NCBI RefSeq assembly: GCF_000756715.1
Contig: NZ_CCSE01000001.1
Span: 1,203,501-1,267,500, forward strand
Length of the DNA stretch: 64,000 bases
Direction of reading: 5' to 3'
Source: Jeotgalicoccus saudimassiliensis
GTDB taxonomy: Bacteria; Bacillota; Bacilli; Staphylococcales; Salinicoccaceae
Shown here: positions 36,175 through 45,168 of the stretch, piece after piece
How the letters are laid out: the number at the start of each line of letters is the position of its first letter
Position numbering within the stretch: position 1 is the first letter of the stretch
The notes under the pieces: generated by a model
Told to the model about the DNA's origin: nothing
The model's input: only the letters and a program-made list of their open reading frames with translations
Databases searched by the model: none
Program-made: the position numbers and the translations under genes

Positions 36175-37701
36175 TTAAGATTCTGTAAATTCTATCCACA
36201 AATCTCCGCCGAGAATTTTCTCTATATGTTTCTTCTGGCGTACCGAGTGATACTCTTCTGCGATAGGATCTCCGTTGTATTCGATATTCAGTTTGAAGTC
36301 CCCGCCTGTTTTAGATAACTCAAGGTTATCGACAATTTCCGTATTGGAAATGTTCAGCGCATTCGAGAATTTAACGAGAGCGCCGAGAGACTGAATCTCA
36401 TCGAGCTCTTCATCGTTAAACCAGCCTGTTTCCTTCGCATAAAAATCGAGCAGCGTCTTATTTTTATAACTGGCAATCAGAGCAAGTCTGACGCGGTCCC
36501 GGTGACCGATGCCGTTAATATTGCTGTTCGATATTAAATAATACGTATGCTGACTGGACGCGTCCCTGTCGATAAAGTCCCCTAAATAATATATCCCGGC
36601 TGCATGTTTCATAATCATTTTATTTGTCCGGGACAGCGAAATGATATCGAGACGTTCCAGTTCATGGTACAGGCGGTCTACAATTTCAGTCCGTTTCTCT
36701 GTATCCAGCGGGTCCAGATTAAAATCATTCGCCAGCTGTTCAATCGAGTCTTCAAATACTCTGTACTTATTAAATGCCACAGGGTATTCCTGACTGAAAA
36801 TACGCATCGCCATTCCTTCACGGAGCCCTTTGCGGCTGAACTTGAATTCTTTCGCATTAACGACATCAAGCAGTGTTCTGAAGACGATGGTGCTCGGCAG
36901 AATAATATCCGCACGGTCTTTACTCAGACCGTCAATATCATCCAGATTTTCTGTATCTGTCCTCTTCAGCAGTTTATAAACATCCTGAAGATTATGACTC
37001 ATGAGCGTATAGCCGTGAACTCCTGCGATGGGATAACTGATCATCGACTGATGAATGCGCGCAATGTTACGCGCACTCCCGCCGATTGCAAGTATCGGAA
37101 CTTTTCTGTCCCGCAGCCAGTTAACTTTGTTTAGCTCTTCTTCGACAAACTGTTTCGTCTGTTTAATCGCGGCTTTATCATTATGTTTTTTACCTTCAAA
37201 AAACATTTTTTTCAGCGTTACGACACCAAACGATAAACTCGTACGGTAAACAATTTCTTTATCTTCGTAAAAAGTAAGCTCTGTACTTCCGCCACCGATG
37301 TCGATTGTCACGGCATCATAGTAACTGATCGTATGGACAGCCGCTTCAAACCCAAGCGTTGCTTCTTCCTCGCCGCTGATAATTACCGCATCCAGATCAA
37401 GCTCTGATTTAATACGGTCAATAATGTCATCGCGGTTTTTGGATTGTCTGATTGCGGCAGTGGCCACCGGATAAATCTCATTTATATGATATTTTTCCGA
37501 AATCTGTTTAAAACTGTTCAGGACCTTTAATAACGCTAAAATACCTTCTTCAGACATATAGCCGTCATCATCGATGTACTGAGCTAAACGTGCAGGTGTT
37601 TTAATGTTTCTAATTTCCTTAATGCCGTGTTCTTTAGTGTATTCAAAAAGTACCAGCCGGATCGTATTCGAACCGATGTCAATCAAGCTTATTTTTTTCA
37701 T
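36175..37701 (-). CDS. ppx: Exopolyphosphatase (Ppx/GppA family)
   Basis: 508 residues. Two ASKHA lobes at about 1-300: phosphate-1 DIGSNTIRLVLFE (8-20), phosphate-2 VTIDIGGGSTELTFY (about 130-144), then a C-terminal HD-like domain. It degrades polyphosphate or pppGpp. 39 bases before ppk1, forming a make-and-break operon. Confidence 0.92.
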   Translation of the reverse strand: MKKISLIDIGSNTIRLVLFEYTKEHGIKEIRNIKTPARLAQYIDDDGYMSEEGILALLKVLNSFKQISEKYHINEIYPVATAAIRQSKNRDDIIDRIKSELDLDAVIISGEEEATLGFEAAVHTISYYDAVTIDIGGGSTELTFYEDKEIVYRTSLSFGVVTLKKMFFEGKKHNDKAAIKQTKQFVEEELNKVNWLRDRKVPILAIGGSARNIARIHQSMISYPIAGVHGYTLMSHNLQDVYKLLKRTDTENLDDIDGLSKDRADIILPSTIVFRTLLDVVNAKEFKFSRKGLREGMAMRIFSQEYPVAFNKYRVFEDSIEQLANDFNLDPLDTEKRTEIVDRLYHELERLDIISLSRTNKMIMKHAAGIYYLGDFIDRDASSQHTYYLISNSNINGIGHRDRVRLALIASYKNKTLLDFYAKETGWFNDEELDEIQSLGALVKFSNALNISNTEIVDNLELSKTGGDFKLNIEYNGDPIAEEYHSVRQKKHIEKILGGDLWIEFTES

Positions 37702-37711
37702 CGAAAAACTC

Positions 37712-39100
37712 CTACTCTTTAGAGTGAATCATGTCCTCCGGTCTGATCCATTCATCATACTGAGCTTCTGTCAGTAACCCCGAATCGAGTGCAGACTCTT
37801 TCAGCGTGATTCCTTTAGCATGTGCATTCTTCGCAATTTTCGCAGCATTTTCGTATCCGATGTGCGGATTTAATGCTGTAACGAGCATCAGCGAGTTATT
37901 CAGGAATCTGTCGATATTTTCGTGAATCGGCTTAATTCCTACAGCACACTTATCGTTAAATGTATTCATTCCGTCAGACAGCAGATAAATTGACTGCAGC
38001 GTGTTAAATAAAATAACCGGCTTGAATACGTTCAGTTCGAAGTTACCCTGAGATGCACCGAAGCTTACAGCAGTATCGTTTCCGAATACCTGTGCAACGA
38101 CCATCGTCAGCATTTCCGACTGTGTCGGGTTAACTTTACCAGGCATGATTGAAGAACCCGGTTCGTTTGATGGTATTTCAATTTCTGCTAGACCCGCACG
38201 CGGACCTGATGCAAGCCATCTCACGTCGTTGGCAATCTTCATTAAGTCTGCAGCCAATGCTTTTAATGCACCATGTACGTACACGACTTCATCATAAGAA
38301 GATAAAGCGTGGAACTTGTTAGGTGATGAGACAAAATTCAGACCTGTCTGTTTTGAAATCTGTGCTGCCACTCTGTCCCCAAACTCAGGATGAGCATTTA
38401 ATCCTGTACCTACAGCAGTTCCGCCGATAGCAAGGTTTTCAAGCTGTTTCTTGGACTGTTCAATCATCTCTTTGGATTTTTCAAGCATGTAAGCCCAGCC
38501 GCTGATTTCCTGGCCAAGCGTTACAGGTGTTGCATCCTGCAGGTGCGTACGTCCGATTTTAATAATATCTTTGTACTCTTCCACCTGTTTGCTAAATGTA
38601 CCGTGCAGATTTTCAAGCGCAGGAATAAGCTGGTGGTTAACCGCCTGGTTTAATGCAACGTACATTGCTGTCGGATAAGTATCGTTTGAACTTTGCGACT
38701 TGTTAACATCGTCGTTTGGATGAACGACTTCATCACTGCCCTGATCTTTTAAATACTGGTTTGCAACGAAACTTACAACTTCGTTAACGTTCATATTACT
38801 TTGCGTACCGCTTCCAGTCTGCCAGACAACAAGCGGGAAATGCTCGTCCAGTTCACGTGCAATTATTTTTTCGCATGCAAATACAATCGCATCTTTCTTC
38901 ACAGATGAAAGCTTCCCTAAATCGTTATTAACAATCGCAGTTGCTTTCTTTAAGTGAGCAAATGCCACGATAACTTCAATCGGCATCTTTTCCTTACCTA
39001 CCGGAAAGTTCTGACGGCTTCTTTCTGTTTGCGCAGCCCAAAACTTATCTGCAGGTACTTCAATTTCACCAATCGTATCGTGCTCAATTCTAAATGACAT
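37712..39100 (-). CDS. fumC: Fumarate hydratase, class II
   Basis: 462 residues from the ATG at 39098-39100, with GGGAGGA 7 bases upstream; an upstream ATG in frame would include the SD. Family signatures: [13 protein letters not shown] (about 96-108), [16 protein letters not shown], and [15 protein letters not shown] (about 316-330) with the catalytic Ser loop. It interconverts fumarate and malate without an Fe-S cluster. 10 bases before ppx on the same strand. Confidence 0.96.
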   Translation of the reverse strand: MSFRIEHDTIGEIEVPADKFWAAQTERSRQNFPVGKEKMPIEVIVAFAHLKKATAIVNNDLGKLSSVKKDAIVFACEKIIARELDEHFPLVVWQTGSGTQSNMNVNEVVSFVANQYLKDQGSDEVVHPNDDVNKSQSSNDTYPTAMYVALNQAVNHQLIPALENLHGTFSKQVEEYKDIIKIGRTHLQDATPVTLGQEISGWAYMLEKSKEMIEQSKKQLENLAIGGTAVGTGLNAHPEFGDRVAAQISKQTGLNFVSSPNKFHALSSYDEVVYVHGALKALAADLMKIANDVRWLASGPRAGLAEIEIPSNEPGSSIMPGKVNPTQSEMLTMVVAQVFGNDTAVSFGASQGNFELNVFKPVILFNTLQSIYLLSDGMNTFNDKCAVGIKPIHENIDRFLNNSLMLVTALNPHIGYENAAKIAKNAHAKGITLKESALDSGLLTEAQYDEWIRPEDMIHSKE

Positions 39101-39175
39101 ACAAAAATCCTCCCGAAATATAGTAATCACCTAATAGTTTATACTATATTGCGAAAGGATTCATTAAGAAAACAA

Positions 39176-39754
39176 TTATGCGAACCTATAAGTGTAATAT
39201 TCCACAATATCCTGGTCTAAATCAGCTGCTGCCGCTTTATCCAGTACTACCGTTACCATTCTGTGATTCTTAATTTCACTCAGTGAGCCGTTACCTGTCA
39301 GATTTGCATCGTAGAGATTTCTGACGACTTCGCTCTTATCTGCACCGGAAGCAAAAATGAAGAGTTCTTTTGCTTTAAACAGTTCATCGTTACCGTTATT
39401 GAAACCGACTTTTTTATTCGGGTTTAAATTCAGCAGTGCAACATTCACTTTCTTTTTGCCTTTGTCATCAAGATCATCGGCTGTTCCGCCGCTGTTCAGT
39501 TGTGATGAAGGAATATCAAGATTTTTGAACACATCGAGATTGCCTCTGCCTACAGCAAATACCTGCACTTCAGATAAATCTGCCGGATGGTTCTTTACTT
39601 CACCAACAAATTTTTCATAAGCCTGTGACAGGTCTTCATTAACATCCAGCGCTAAAATACTTTCCGGATTGTTGTGAATCTGCTTACGTAATAAATCCGC
39701 GACAAAGATGTCTGCGAGCTCTTTAGTTTCAAATATTTTTAAATTCATTGCCAT
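39176..39754 (-). CDS. Degenerate NagB/6-phosphogluconolactonase-like protein
   Basis: 192 residues, shorter than the usual 235-245 for glucosamine-6-phosphate deaminase. The N-terminal KIFETKELADIFVADLLRKQI helix and a C-terminal HRMVTVVLDKAAAADL strand-helix resemble the NagB/SOL fold. The sugar-phosphate and catalytic motifs of NagB (for example the LGxGxDGHTA region) are absent. A non-enzymatic or regulatory descendant is possible. SD GGAGG 9 bases upstream. Confidence 0.55.
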   Translation of the reverse strand: MAMNLKIFETKELADIFVADLLRKQIHNNPESILALDVNEDLSQAYEKFVGEVKNHPADLSEVQVFAVGRGNLDVFKNLDIPSSQLNSGGTADDLDDKGKKKVNVALLNLNPNKKVGFNNGNDELFKAKELFIFASGADKSEVVRNLYDANLTGNGSLSEIKNHRMVTVVLDKAAAADLDQDIVEYYTYRFA

Positions 39755-39962
39755 AATTTTTATCCTCCAATAATCGTCGCATTGTAGTTTAATCTTATTA
39801 TTACATTTATCTTACCCTAAACGCCGGTTAAAATAACGTAATCTCTTCATGAAATACAAATTAATAATGAGAATACACTTTTTTTACAGGAAAGCCTTTT
39901 TAATCTCAGCATTATGGTTTATAATAAATGTAATTAATATAAGTACTGGAGGCAAATCAATA

Positions 39963-40079
39963 ATGAAAGCATTTCTTATTTTAATGGTTTGTGCAGCCTT
40001 CCTGACTTCTATCCTTACAGCGGGTCGCGAAACTGACTGGGGATATAAAGACGACGGGGAGACAAAAATTAGAGAATAG
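39963..40079 (+). CDS. 38-residue secreted or membrane peptide
   Basis: MKAFLILMVCAAFLTSIL is a compact hydrophobic segment followed by the charged tail TAGRETDWGYKDDGETKIRE. GGAGG lies 10 bases before the ATG, which supports translation. No family recognised. Isolated between divergent genes. Confidence 0.5.
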   Translation: MKAFLILMVCAAFLTSILTAGRETDWGYKDDGETKIRE

Positions 40080-40174
40080 TTTTATTCAATAAATTTTTAA
40101 ACTGGACAGCATTGCGTTGTTCAGTTTTTTTGTTTCATTCTAATTTTATATAATTCCCGGTACAATCCGAATAA

Positions 40175-40203
40175 TTGATAACAATTCTCAATCACTATAT
40201 AAT
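40175..40203 (+). promoter_or_regulatory. Promoter with Fur box upstream of the flavin reductase
   Basis: -35 TTGATA (40175-40180), 17-bp spacer, perfect -10 TATAAT (40198-40203). TGATAACAATTCTCA (40176-40190) matches the 7-1-7 Fur box at 12 of 14 defined positions and overlaps the -35, a classic repression layout. Confidence 0.75.
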
Positions 40204-40249
40204 ACTAGGTAAATCATACATATTAAGCATTATTAAGGAGAATACATAC

Positions 40250-40954
40250 ATGCAGATTTACTGGAGCAGATTAATAGATATAGTTACAGAGTCACCGGAA
40301 GTGAAAACTTTCGTTTTTGAGTGTCCCGAAGGTTATACATGGGAGGAAGGTTCCCACATTCACCTTGCATTCGAAGGTTTTAATGCAGGTGAAAAACCGG
40401 ACCGCAGCCTGATCAGGCATATGTCCATTTCCACTTTAATGGATGAGAAGAAAATCGGTATTACGACACGCATCAGAAAAGAGCCGTCGAAATTTAAACA
40501 AATTTTAAATAGCATGGAGATCGGGAGCGAAGCTGCGATTTTCAAAACACATACAAACGTACCGTTAAAACGCGACGGTAAAAATATTTACATGCTGTCT
40601 TCAGGCGTCGGCCTCGCGACATTCAGACCGCTGGCACTCGACTATCTGAATAACAGTGAGAACGTCACTAAAATACACTCGCTGAACATCGACTCAACCC
40701 GCGATTACCTGTTTACGGATATATTCCAGACTATACAAGAGAAAAACCTCACGGCTCATTTCACGGACAGCCGCGCTGAATATTACCGTGAAGCTGAAAA
40801 GCTTACCGCAGACAAAGATGCCTTATTTTACGTTGTCGGCAGCGATGAGTTCTTAAAACAAAATATCGAAGTTCTGTTAAGAAACGGTATTCCAAATCAT
40901 CAGATTGTGCTCGACAAGCACGAAAGCCAGAGAGAAAAAATATTTGCCGGCTGA
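40250..40954 (+). CDS. Ferredoxin-NADP reductase-like flavoprotein, Fur-controlled
   Basis: 234 residues from the ATG at 40250 (AAGGAG 9 bases upstream). FNR-fold: flavin motif RHMSIS (about 64-69), nicotinamide motif LSSGVGLATFRPLA (about 117-130), and YVVGSDEFLKQN (about 201-212). No Fe-S ferredoxin domain. The Fur box on the promoter suggests reduction of ferric siderophores or iron mobilisation. The exact substrate is inferred. Confidence 0.78.
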   Translation: MQIYWSRLIDIVTESPEVKTFVFECPEGYTWEEGSHIHLAFEGFNAGEKPDRSLIRHMSISTLMDEKKIGITTRIRKEPSKFKQILNSMEIGSEAAIFKTHTNVPLKRDGKNIYMLSSGVGLATFRPLALDYLNNSENVTKIHSLNIDSTRDYLFTDIFQTIQEKNLTAHFTDSRAEYYREAEKLTADKDALFYVVGSDEFLKQNIEVLLRNGIPNHQIVLDKHESQREKIFAG

Positions 40955-40961
40955 TTGTAAA

Positions 40962-40990
40962 ACGCCCTGCAGAATTATTCTGCAGGGCGT
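40962..40990. terminator. Hairpin terminator between the reductases
   Basis: 13-bp perfect stem ACGCCCTGCAGAA/TTCTGCAGGGCGT with a 3-base loop, then GCTTTT on the plus strand; shared by both convergent genes. Confidence 0.8.
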
Positions 40991-41000
40991 GCTTTTATTT

Positions 41001-41738
41001 TTACTGGCCTAAATAGCCTTGTTCTTTTAATACTGCATCCACATCGAGACGCTGTTTTTTGCCCAGCATGCCGATAATCTGTTCGCTCCACTTGTCCGCA
41101 CGCTTACCATCTGTCCGTTCGCTGTAATAATCGCTGATACGCTGGTCATACGCATCGATATCACTTTGAACTTCATCGATTCGCCGGTAAGTATTTTCGT
41201 GGTACACCGCTTCAAACGGCAGACGTTCTTTTTGAGAGCCTTCATCTTCGGGAAATCCTGCCACCATGCCGAACAATGCGAATGTCCCTTCAGGCAGTCC
41301 GAGAATTTCTCCGGCTTTTTTAATATCATTGCGGAGAGAACCTATATAACATATTCCAAGTCCCATGCTTTCAGCTGCAACCGCCATGTTCTGGGCAGCA
41401 AGACTTGCATCCACAACGCCGACAATCAGGTTTTCTGTTTTATCGTATGAAATCTCTTCCCCGGCCTGTTCTGCCAGTTCTTTATGACGATAAAAATCTA
41501 CGATAAATACAAACAGATGACCGTTATGCTCCACATAACTCTGCGTACTGATTTCACGCAGCGCCTTTTTCTTTTCCGGATCTGTAACACCCATAATTGA
41601 ATACGCCTGTACATAACTTGATGTGCTCGCACTTTGCGCCGCACCCACCAGTGTTCTGATCATTTCATCAGATAATTTTTCATCGGTAAACTTTCTTAAA
41701 GAGCGGTGATTATTTAATAACTTAACAACATCATTCAT
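41001..41738 (-). CDS. NfsA/NfrA-type NADPH nitroreductase
   Basis: 245 residues from the ATG at 41736-41738; AGGAGG is 8 bases upstream and the preceding TTG is not needed. FMN-binding NHRSLRKFTDEKLS (about 10-23), SxQ-type AAQSAST and the C-terminal extension typical of oxygen-insensitive nitroreductases. It reduces nitroaromatics, quinones or disulfides with NADPH. First gene before trmL in coordinates but read away from it; convergent with the flavin reductase. Confidence 0.85.
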   Translation of the reverse strand: MNDVVKLLNNHRSLRKFTDEKLSDEMIRTLVGAAQSASTSSYVQAYSIMGVTDPEKKKALREISTQSYVEHNGHLFVFIVDFYRHKELAEQAGEEISYDKTENLIVGVVDASLAAQNMAVAAESMGLGICYIGSLRNDIKKAGEILGLPEGTFALFGMVAGFPEDEGSQKERLPFEAVYHENTYRRIDEVQSDIDAYDQRISDYYSERTDGKRADKWSEQIIGMLGKKQRLDVDAVLKEQGYLGQ

Positions 41739-41750
41739 CAAAAAATCCTC

Positions 41751-42218
41751 CTATTTCAGTCCAGGATACTCCTGCTGTCTTAATGCTTCATATACCAGTA
41801 TACTGACTGTGTTAGATAAGTTCAGCGAACGCACCTTGTCAGTCATCGGAATTCTCATCAGTGATTCTTCATATTCATCTTTAAGCCAGTCCGGCAGCCC
41901 TTTCGTTTCACGTCCGAATATGAAGTAATGTGTTTCATCAGTCTTGCTGTAGTCCATGTCGGTAAAGTTCTTTTTACCGAATTTTGAAATCATATAGTAG
42001 CTGCCTTTGTTCTTTTCGAAAAAATCTTCAATCGAATCGTATTCGTAAAGCTCAAGATCTTTCCAGTAGTCGAGACCCGCACGTTTAACGTACTTGTCTT
42101 CCAGGCTGAACCCGTAAGGTTTGATCAGGTGCAGCGGTGTGCCTGTTGCGACACATGTTCTTGCGATATTTCCAGTATTTTGCGGTATTTCCGGCTGATA
42201 AAGTACAACGTGATTCAT
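41751..42218 (-). CDS. trmL: tRNA (cytidine/uridine-34 2'-O)-methyltransferase
   Basis: 155 residues, a minimal SPOUT (trefoil-knot) methyltransferase. NTGNIARTC (about 14-22), FGRETKGLP (about 99-107) and the knot motif RIPMTDKVRSLNLSNTVSI (about 122-140) match TrmL. It methylates the wobble ribose of tRNA-Leu. 16 bases behind queG, so a tRNA-modification operon. Confidence 0.93.
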   Translation of the reverse strand: MNHVVLYQPEIPQNTGNIARTCVATGTPLHLIKPYGFSLEDKYVKRAGLDYWKDLELYEYDSIEDFFEKNKGSYYMISKFGKKNFTDMDYSKTDETHYFIFGRETKGLPDWLKDEYEESLMRIPMTDKVRSLNLSNTVSILVYEALRQQEYPGLK

Positions 42219-42234
42219 TACTTTTTCCTTCTTC

Positions 42235-43365
42235 CTATCCAGCTTCCTGGATTCCCATAAGCATTTCTTTTTTTACATCGGCATCTGTTTCAATACCGTA
42301 ACGTTCATAAATATATTCAAGCGCCCCGTCACCGGCAATCTGTCCTATTGCCCAGTAGGCGGTCCCCTTAATAACCGGACGGACATCCGTCTCGGCAACA
42401 GTTTTAAGTATATCAACTGCTCCCTCTTCTTTAAAGTGAGCAAGTGCAATTATTGCATTGCGCTGAATCGGTTTTTTACCGCGCCAGACACCTGCAAGAT
42501 GTCCGTAGGTTTCTTTAAACTCCTTATTGGAAATCTGCAGCAGCCCTGTCAGTTCCGGTTTTAAAATTTCCGGTTCAAGAACGATATCTTCGTGATGTTC
42601 CGTATTGATCCCTTTATTTCTCGGGCAGACCTGCTGACACGTATCACAACCGTACAGCCTGTTCCCCATTTTTGAACGGTACTCAACAGGCATGAACCCT
42701 TTTGTCTGTGTCAAAAAAGAGATACATTTCTGAGAGTCCACCTGGCCGTTGCCGACGAGTGCACCTGTCGGACAGCGGTCCACACAAATGTTGCAGTCGC
42801 CGCATGAATCCAGCAGTTCTTCATCGGCCGGAAACGGATAGGATACGATCATCTCACCGAGGTATGAATAAGTCCCGAGCTTTGGATTAATCACAAAACC
42901 GTTCTTGCCCGTAAAACCGAGACCGCTTCGTCTCGCCACTTCCCTGTCGCTTAAAACACCTGTGTCCACCATCGATTTACAGTCCACTGACGGATCCAGT
43001 TCTTTAATGAAAGCTTCGAGTTTTTCCAGTCTCTTTCGGAGCAGCGTATGGTAATCAGTCCCCCATGATGCTCTCGCGAAAATTCCGCGGCGTTCGCCCT
43101 TTTTCGATTTCGGTGCATTACGCAGTTTGTTTGGATAACCGACAGCAATCGAAATTATACTCTGTGCATTCGGCAGACTTGCTTTTGGATTCGTCCGTTC
43201 TTCAATCGTTCCAGTTTCAAATCCGGATTCATAGCCATTTTTATAGTAGTCGATCAGCTTCGCTTTAAACTCAGTGAACGGTTCAGCCGTCGTAAATCCG
43301 ATGTCATCGATACCGATTGTTTCAGCATATTCAATTACGCGTCGTTTAAACTCATGACGGTCCAT
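42235..43365 (-). CDS. queG: Epoxyqueuosine reductase
   Basis: 376 residues. Cobalamin-binding N-terminal domain, then two 4Fe-4S motifs CGDCNICVDRCPTGAL (about 190-205) and CDTCQQVCPRN (about 240-250), and C-terminal HEAT-like repeats. It performs the last step of queuosine formation at position 34 of tRNA. An iron-rich enzyme, so a plausible target for the iron-sparing RNA in this window. Confidence 0.94.
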   Translation of the reverse strand: MDRHEFKRRVIEYAETIGIDDIGFTTAEPFTEFKAKLIDYYKNGYESGFETGTIEERTNPKASLPNAQSIISIAVGYPNKLRNAPKSKKGERRGIFARASWGTDYHTLLRKRLEKLEAFIKELDPSVDCKSMVDTGVLSDREVARRSGLGFTGKNGFVINPKLGTYSYLGEMIVSYPFPADEELLDSCGDCNICVDRCPTGALVGNGQVDSQKCISFLTQTKGFMPVEYRSKMGNRLYGCDTCQQVCPRNKGINTEHHEDIVLEPEILKPELTGLLQISNKEFKETYGHLAGVWRGKKPIQRNAIIALAHFKEEGAVDILKTVAETDVRPVIKGTAYWAIGQIAGDGALEYIYERYGIETDADVKKEMLMGIQEAG

Positions 43366-43382
43366 ATTTCCCCATCCTTTAT

Positions 43383-43411
43383 TTGCAAAATATTCTGATG
43401 TGCTTTATATT
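43383..43411 (+). promoter_or_regulatory. Promoter of the ABC-F leader transcript
   Basis: -35 TTGCAA (43383-43388), 17-bp spacer, -10 TATATT (43406-43411). A second -10-like TATAAT (43543-43548) has no -35 and would exclude the upstream competitor arm. Confidence 0.5.
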
Positions 43412-43417
43412 GAAATT

Positions 43418-43661
43418 AACAAATACACGTGCGAGGTGAACTGCAGGACAATGAAGTAGATTATCCTTTTTCTTATGACATATTCAAGCTTATTTATTAT
43501 GCGAAAAATTATGTCGAAATAGGGTAATCTCTGCAGTTCATTTATAATATAAAAATATATACTTTAACACTACTCCCCTTTTTAATTGTCGGGAGTACTG
43601 AATGTATATTCTGTATTATACTTGGTGAGGCCTTATTTCGACAACGAAATGAGGTTTTTTT
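43418..43661 (+). ncRNA. Attenuator leader of the ABC-F resistance gene
   Basis: A leader of about 244 bases. A 10-bp terminator stem CCTTATTTCG (43631-43640) / CGAAATGAGG (43645-43654) with T7 ends at the ATG; its 3' arm carries the SD GAGG. An 8-codon leader frame (43602-43628) stops 2 bases before the stem. CGAAATAGGG (43515-43524) can pair fully (one G-U) with the terminator 5' arm as an antiterminator. A long stem 43437-43466 with 43522-43540 sequesters part of that arm. Layout matches antibiotic-induced attenuation of vmlR and vga-like genes. Confidence 0.78.
43602..43628 (+). CDS. Leader peptide MYILYYTW of the ABC-F gene
   Basis: ATG with GGGAG 6 bases upstream encodes eight residues and stops at TGA. 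The SD lies in a hairpin ACTCCC (43572-43577) / GGGAGT (43591-43596). A ribosome held on the last codons would cover the 5' arm of the terminator and permit read-through. The hydrophobic-aromatic sequence is of the kind on which drug-bound ribosomes stall; stalling is inferred. Confidence 0.65.
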   Translation: MYILYYTW

Positions 43662-45164
43662 ATGATGAACTTTAATAACATTATTCTGGACATTAATGGT
43701 GAAACAATTATCTCGATTGATAACATTACCGTGCAGGAACAAAAAACAATCGGACTGATCGGCCGGAACGGTTCAGGTAAAACGACACTGCTTGAGCATA
43801 TCGTTAACAATGCCGCCCTCTATACCAGCCAGAGGATTACCTATATACCGCAGCTGAAAGAAAATAACATTGAAAAAAGCGGCGGTGAAACGACTAAATT
43901 TTATCTGCAGCAGGAACTGAATAATGCAGGCGGCGTAATATTGCTGGACGAACCTACCACCCACCTCGACGACACGAATGCTGTATGGCTTCTCGATGAA
44001 CTGAAACAAAAGGAAGCAATTAAAATTATCGCATCACACGACCGGGATTTTCTCGACCAGATTGCCGATGAAATCTGGGCAGTGGAAGATACAAAAGTTG
44101 TTATATACCCGGGTAATTACACGCACTATAAGAAAATTGAGACGCACAACCGTCAGCGCGCCCGGGATGAATACGAAAAATATATACGTGAGAAGCAGCA
44201 TTTGGAAAAGGCCGTTGAAAACAAGTCGAAACAGGCTGCATTATCGAACCGCATTTATGATAAAGGTAAAAAGCGGTATGTCACTATGGAAACACCCTAT
44301 TACAATAAAATGCAGAAAAAACTCGACAAAGTCCGTACTTCGATGGAATCCCGCCTGAATCAGCTTGAAGAAAAAGAAAAACCGGAAGATGACAAACAGG
44401 TTATTTTTTACTCGCAGGAAATTGAGAAACTCGGCGGCAAGACTGTAATCCGTCTTGAACGGGAAAATATTACAAGACAGGGCAGGACACTGCTTAAAAA
44501 CGTTTCTCTCTATTTAAAAGCAACAGATAAAGTGAGCATTACCGGGCGGAACGGTTCAGGTAAAACGACACTGCTGAATTATATTTACGAAAAGTATCAG
44601 GATTCACACCTTGCTGTCGGATATTTTTATCAGCAGCTTGAATCCCTTGATTTGGACTCTTCAATATTGGACAACATTATGAGTACGAGCCGATATGATG
44701 AAACAACAGTCAGAACTGCTCTCGCCCGTCTGAATATTAAAGATGATGATGTGCACAAAAAAGTGTCTGTTATAAGCGGCGGAGAACGCGTAAAAGTCCA
44801 GCTCGTCAAACTGCTGATGGCAGACAGCCAGGTGCTGATACTCGATGAGCCGACAAACTTTCTGGATGTCCACTCAATCGAAGCACTGGAAGAGATGCTG
44901 AGAAATTACCCGGGACTGATTATTTTGGTCTCACACGATAAACGTTTTTGGGAAAGCATCACACCGGTTTCCTATGACATTAACGATTACAGTCTTATTC
45001 ATCCCGATCAGCCTGCGCCGAGAAATACGACGAAGGACGAACTGATGGTACTTGAAACTCAAATTATCCGTGTACTCGGAGAACTCGCCGAAGGATTGAC
45101 TCCTGAGCTTGAATCGGAGTTTGAACGGCTGATAAAAGAGAAAAACGAGTTGAATCGGAGATAG
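43662..45164 (+). CDS. ABC-F ribosomal protection protein, Vga/Sal type
   Basis: 500 residues, two ABC domains and no membrane segments. Domain 1: Walker A GRNGSGKTT (34-42), signature KSGGETTKF, LLDEPTTHLDD. Interdomain linker rich in charged residues at about 170-260 (the antibiotic-resistance arm). Domain 2: Walker A at about 295-303, SVISGGERVKVQL, LILDEPTNFLD. The C-terminal extension ends in EFERLIKEKNELNRR, like Vga(A). The family displaces lincosamides, streptogramin A or pleuromutilins from the ribosome. A drug-sensing attenuator precedes it and a 41-bp repeat array starts 4 bases after its stop. Confidence 0.87.
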   Translation: MMNFNNIILDINGETIISIDNITVQEQKTIGLIGRNGSGKTTLLEHIVNNAALYTSQRITYIPQLKENNIEKSGGETTKFYLQQELNNAGGVILLDEPTTHLDDTNAVWLLDELKQKEAIKIIASHDRDFLDQIADEIWAVEDTKVVIYPGNYTHYKKIETHNRQRARDEYEKYIREKQHLEKAVENKSKQAALSNRIYDKGKKRYVTMETPYYNKMQKKLDKVRTSMESRLNQLEEKEKPEDDKQVIFYSQEIEKLGGKTVIRLERENITRQGRTLLKNVSLYLKATDKVSITGRNGSGKTTLLNYIYEKYQDSHLAVGYFYQQLESLDLDSSILDNIMSTSRYDETTVRTALARLNIKDDDVHKKVSVISGGERVKVQLVKLLMADSQVLILDEPTNFLDVHSIEALEEMLRNYPGLIILVSHDKRFWESITPVSYDINDYSLIHPDQPAPRNTTKDELMVLETQIIRVLGELAEGLTPELESEFERLIKEKNELNRR

Positions 45165-45168
45165 GATG

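Noticed and set aside
39176..39754. Glucosamine-6-phosphate deaminase as a confident call
   Set aside because: Too short and without the catalytic loop motifs; kept only as NagB-like.
43475..43522. 15-codon frame as the true leader peptide of the ABC-F gene
   Set aside because: No SD precedes its ATG; the 8-codon frame at 43602 has one and is better placed. It might still matter because its stop overlaps the competitor arm.
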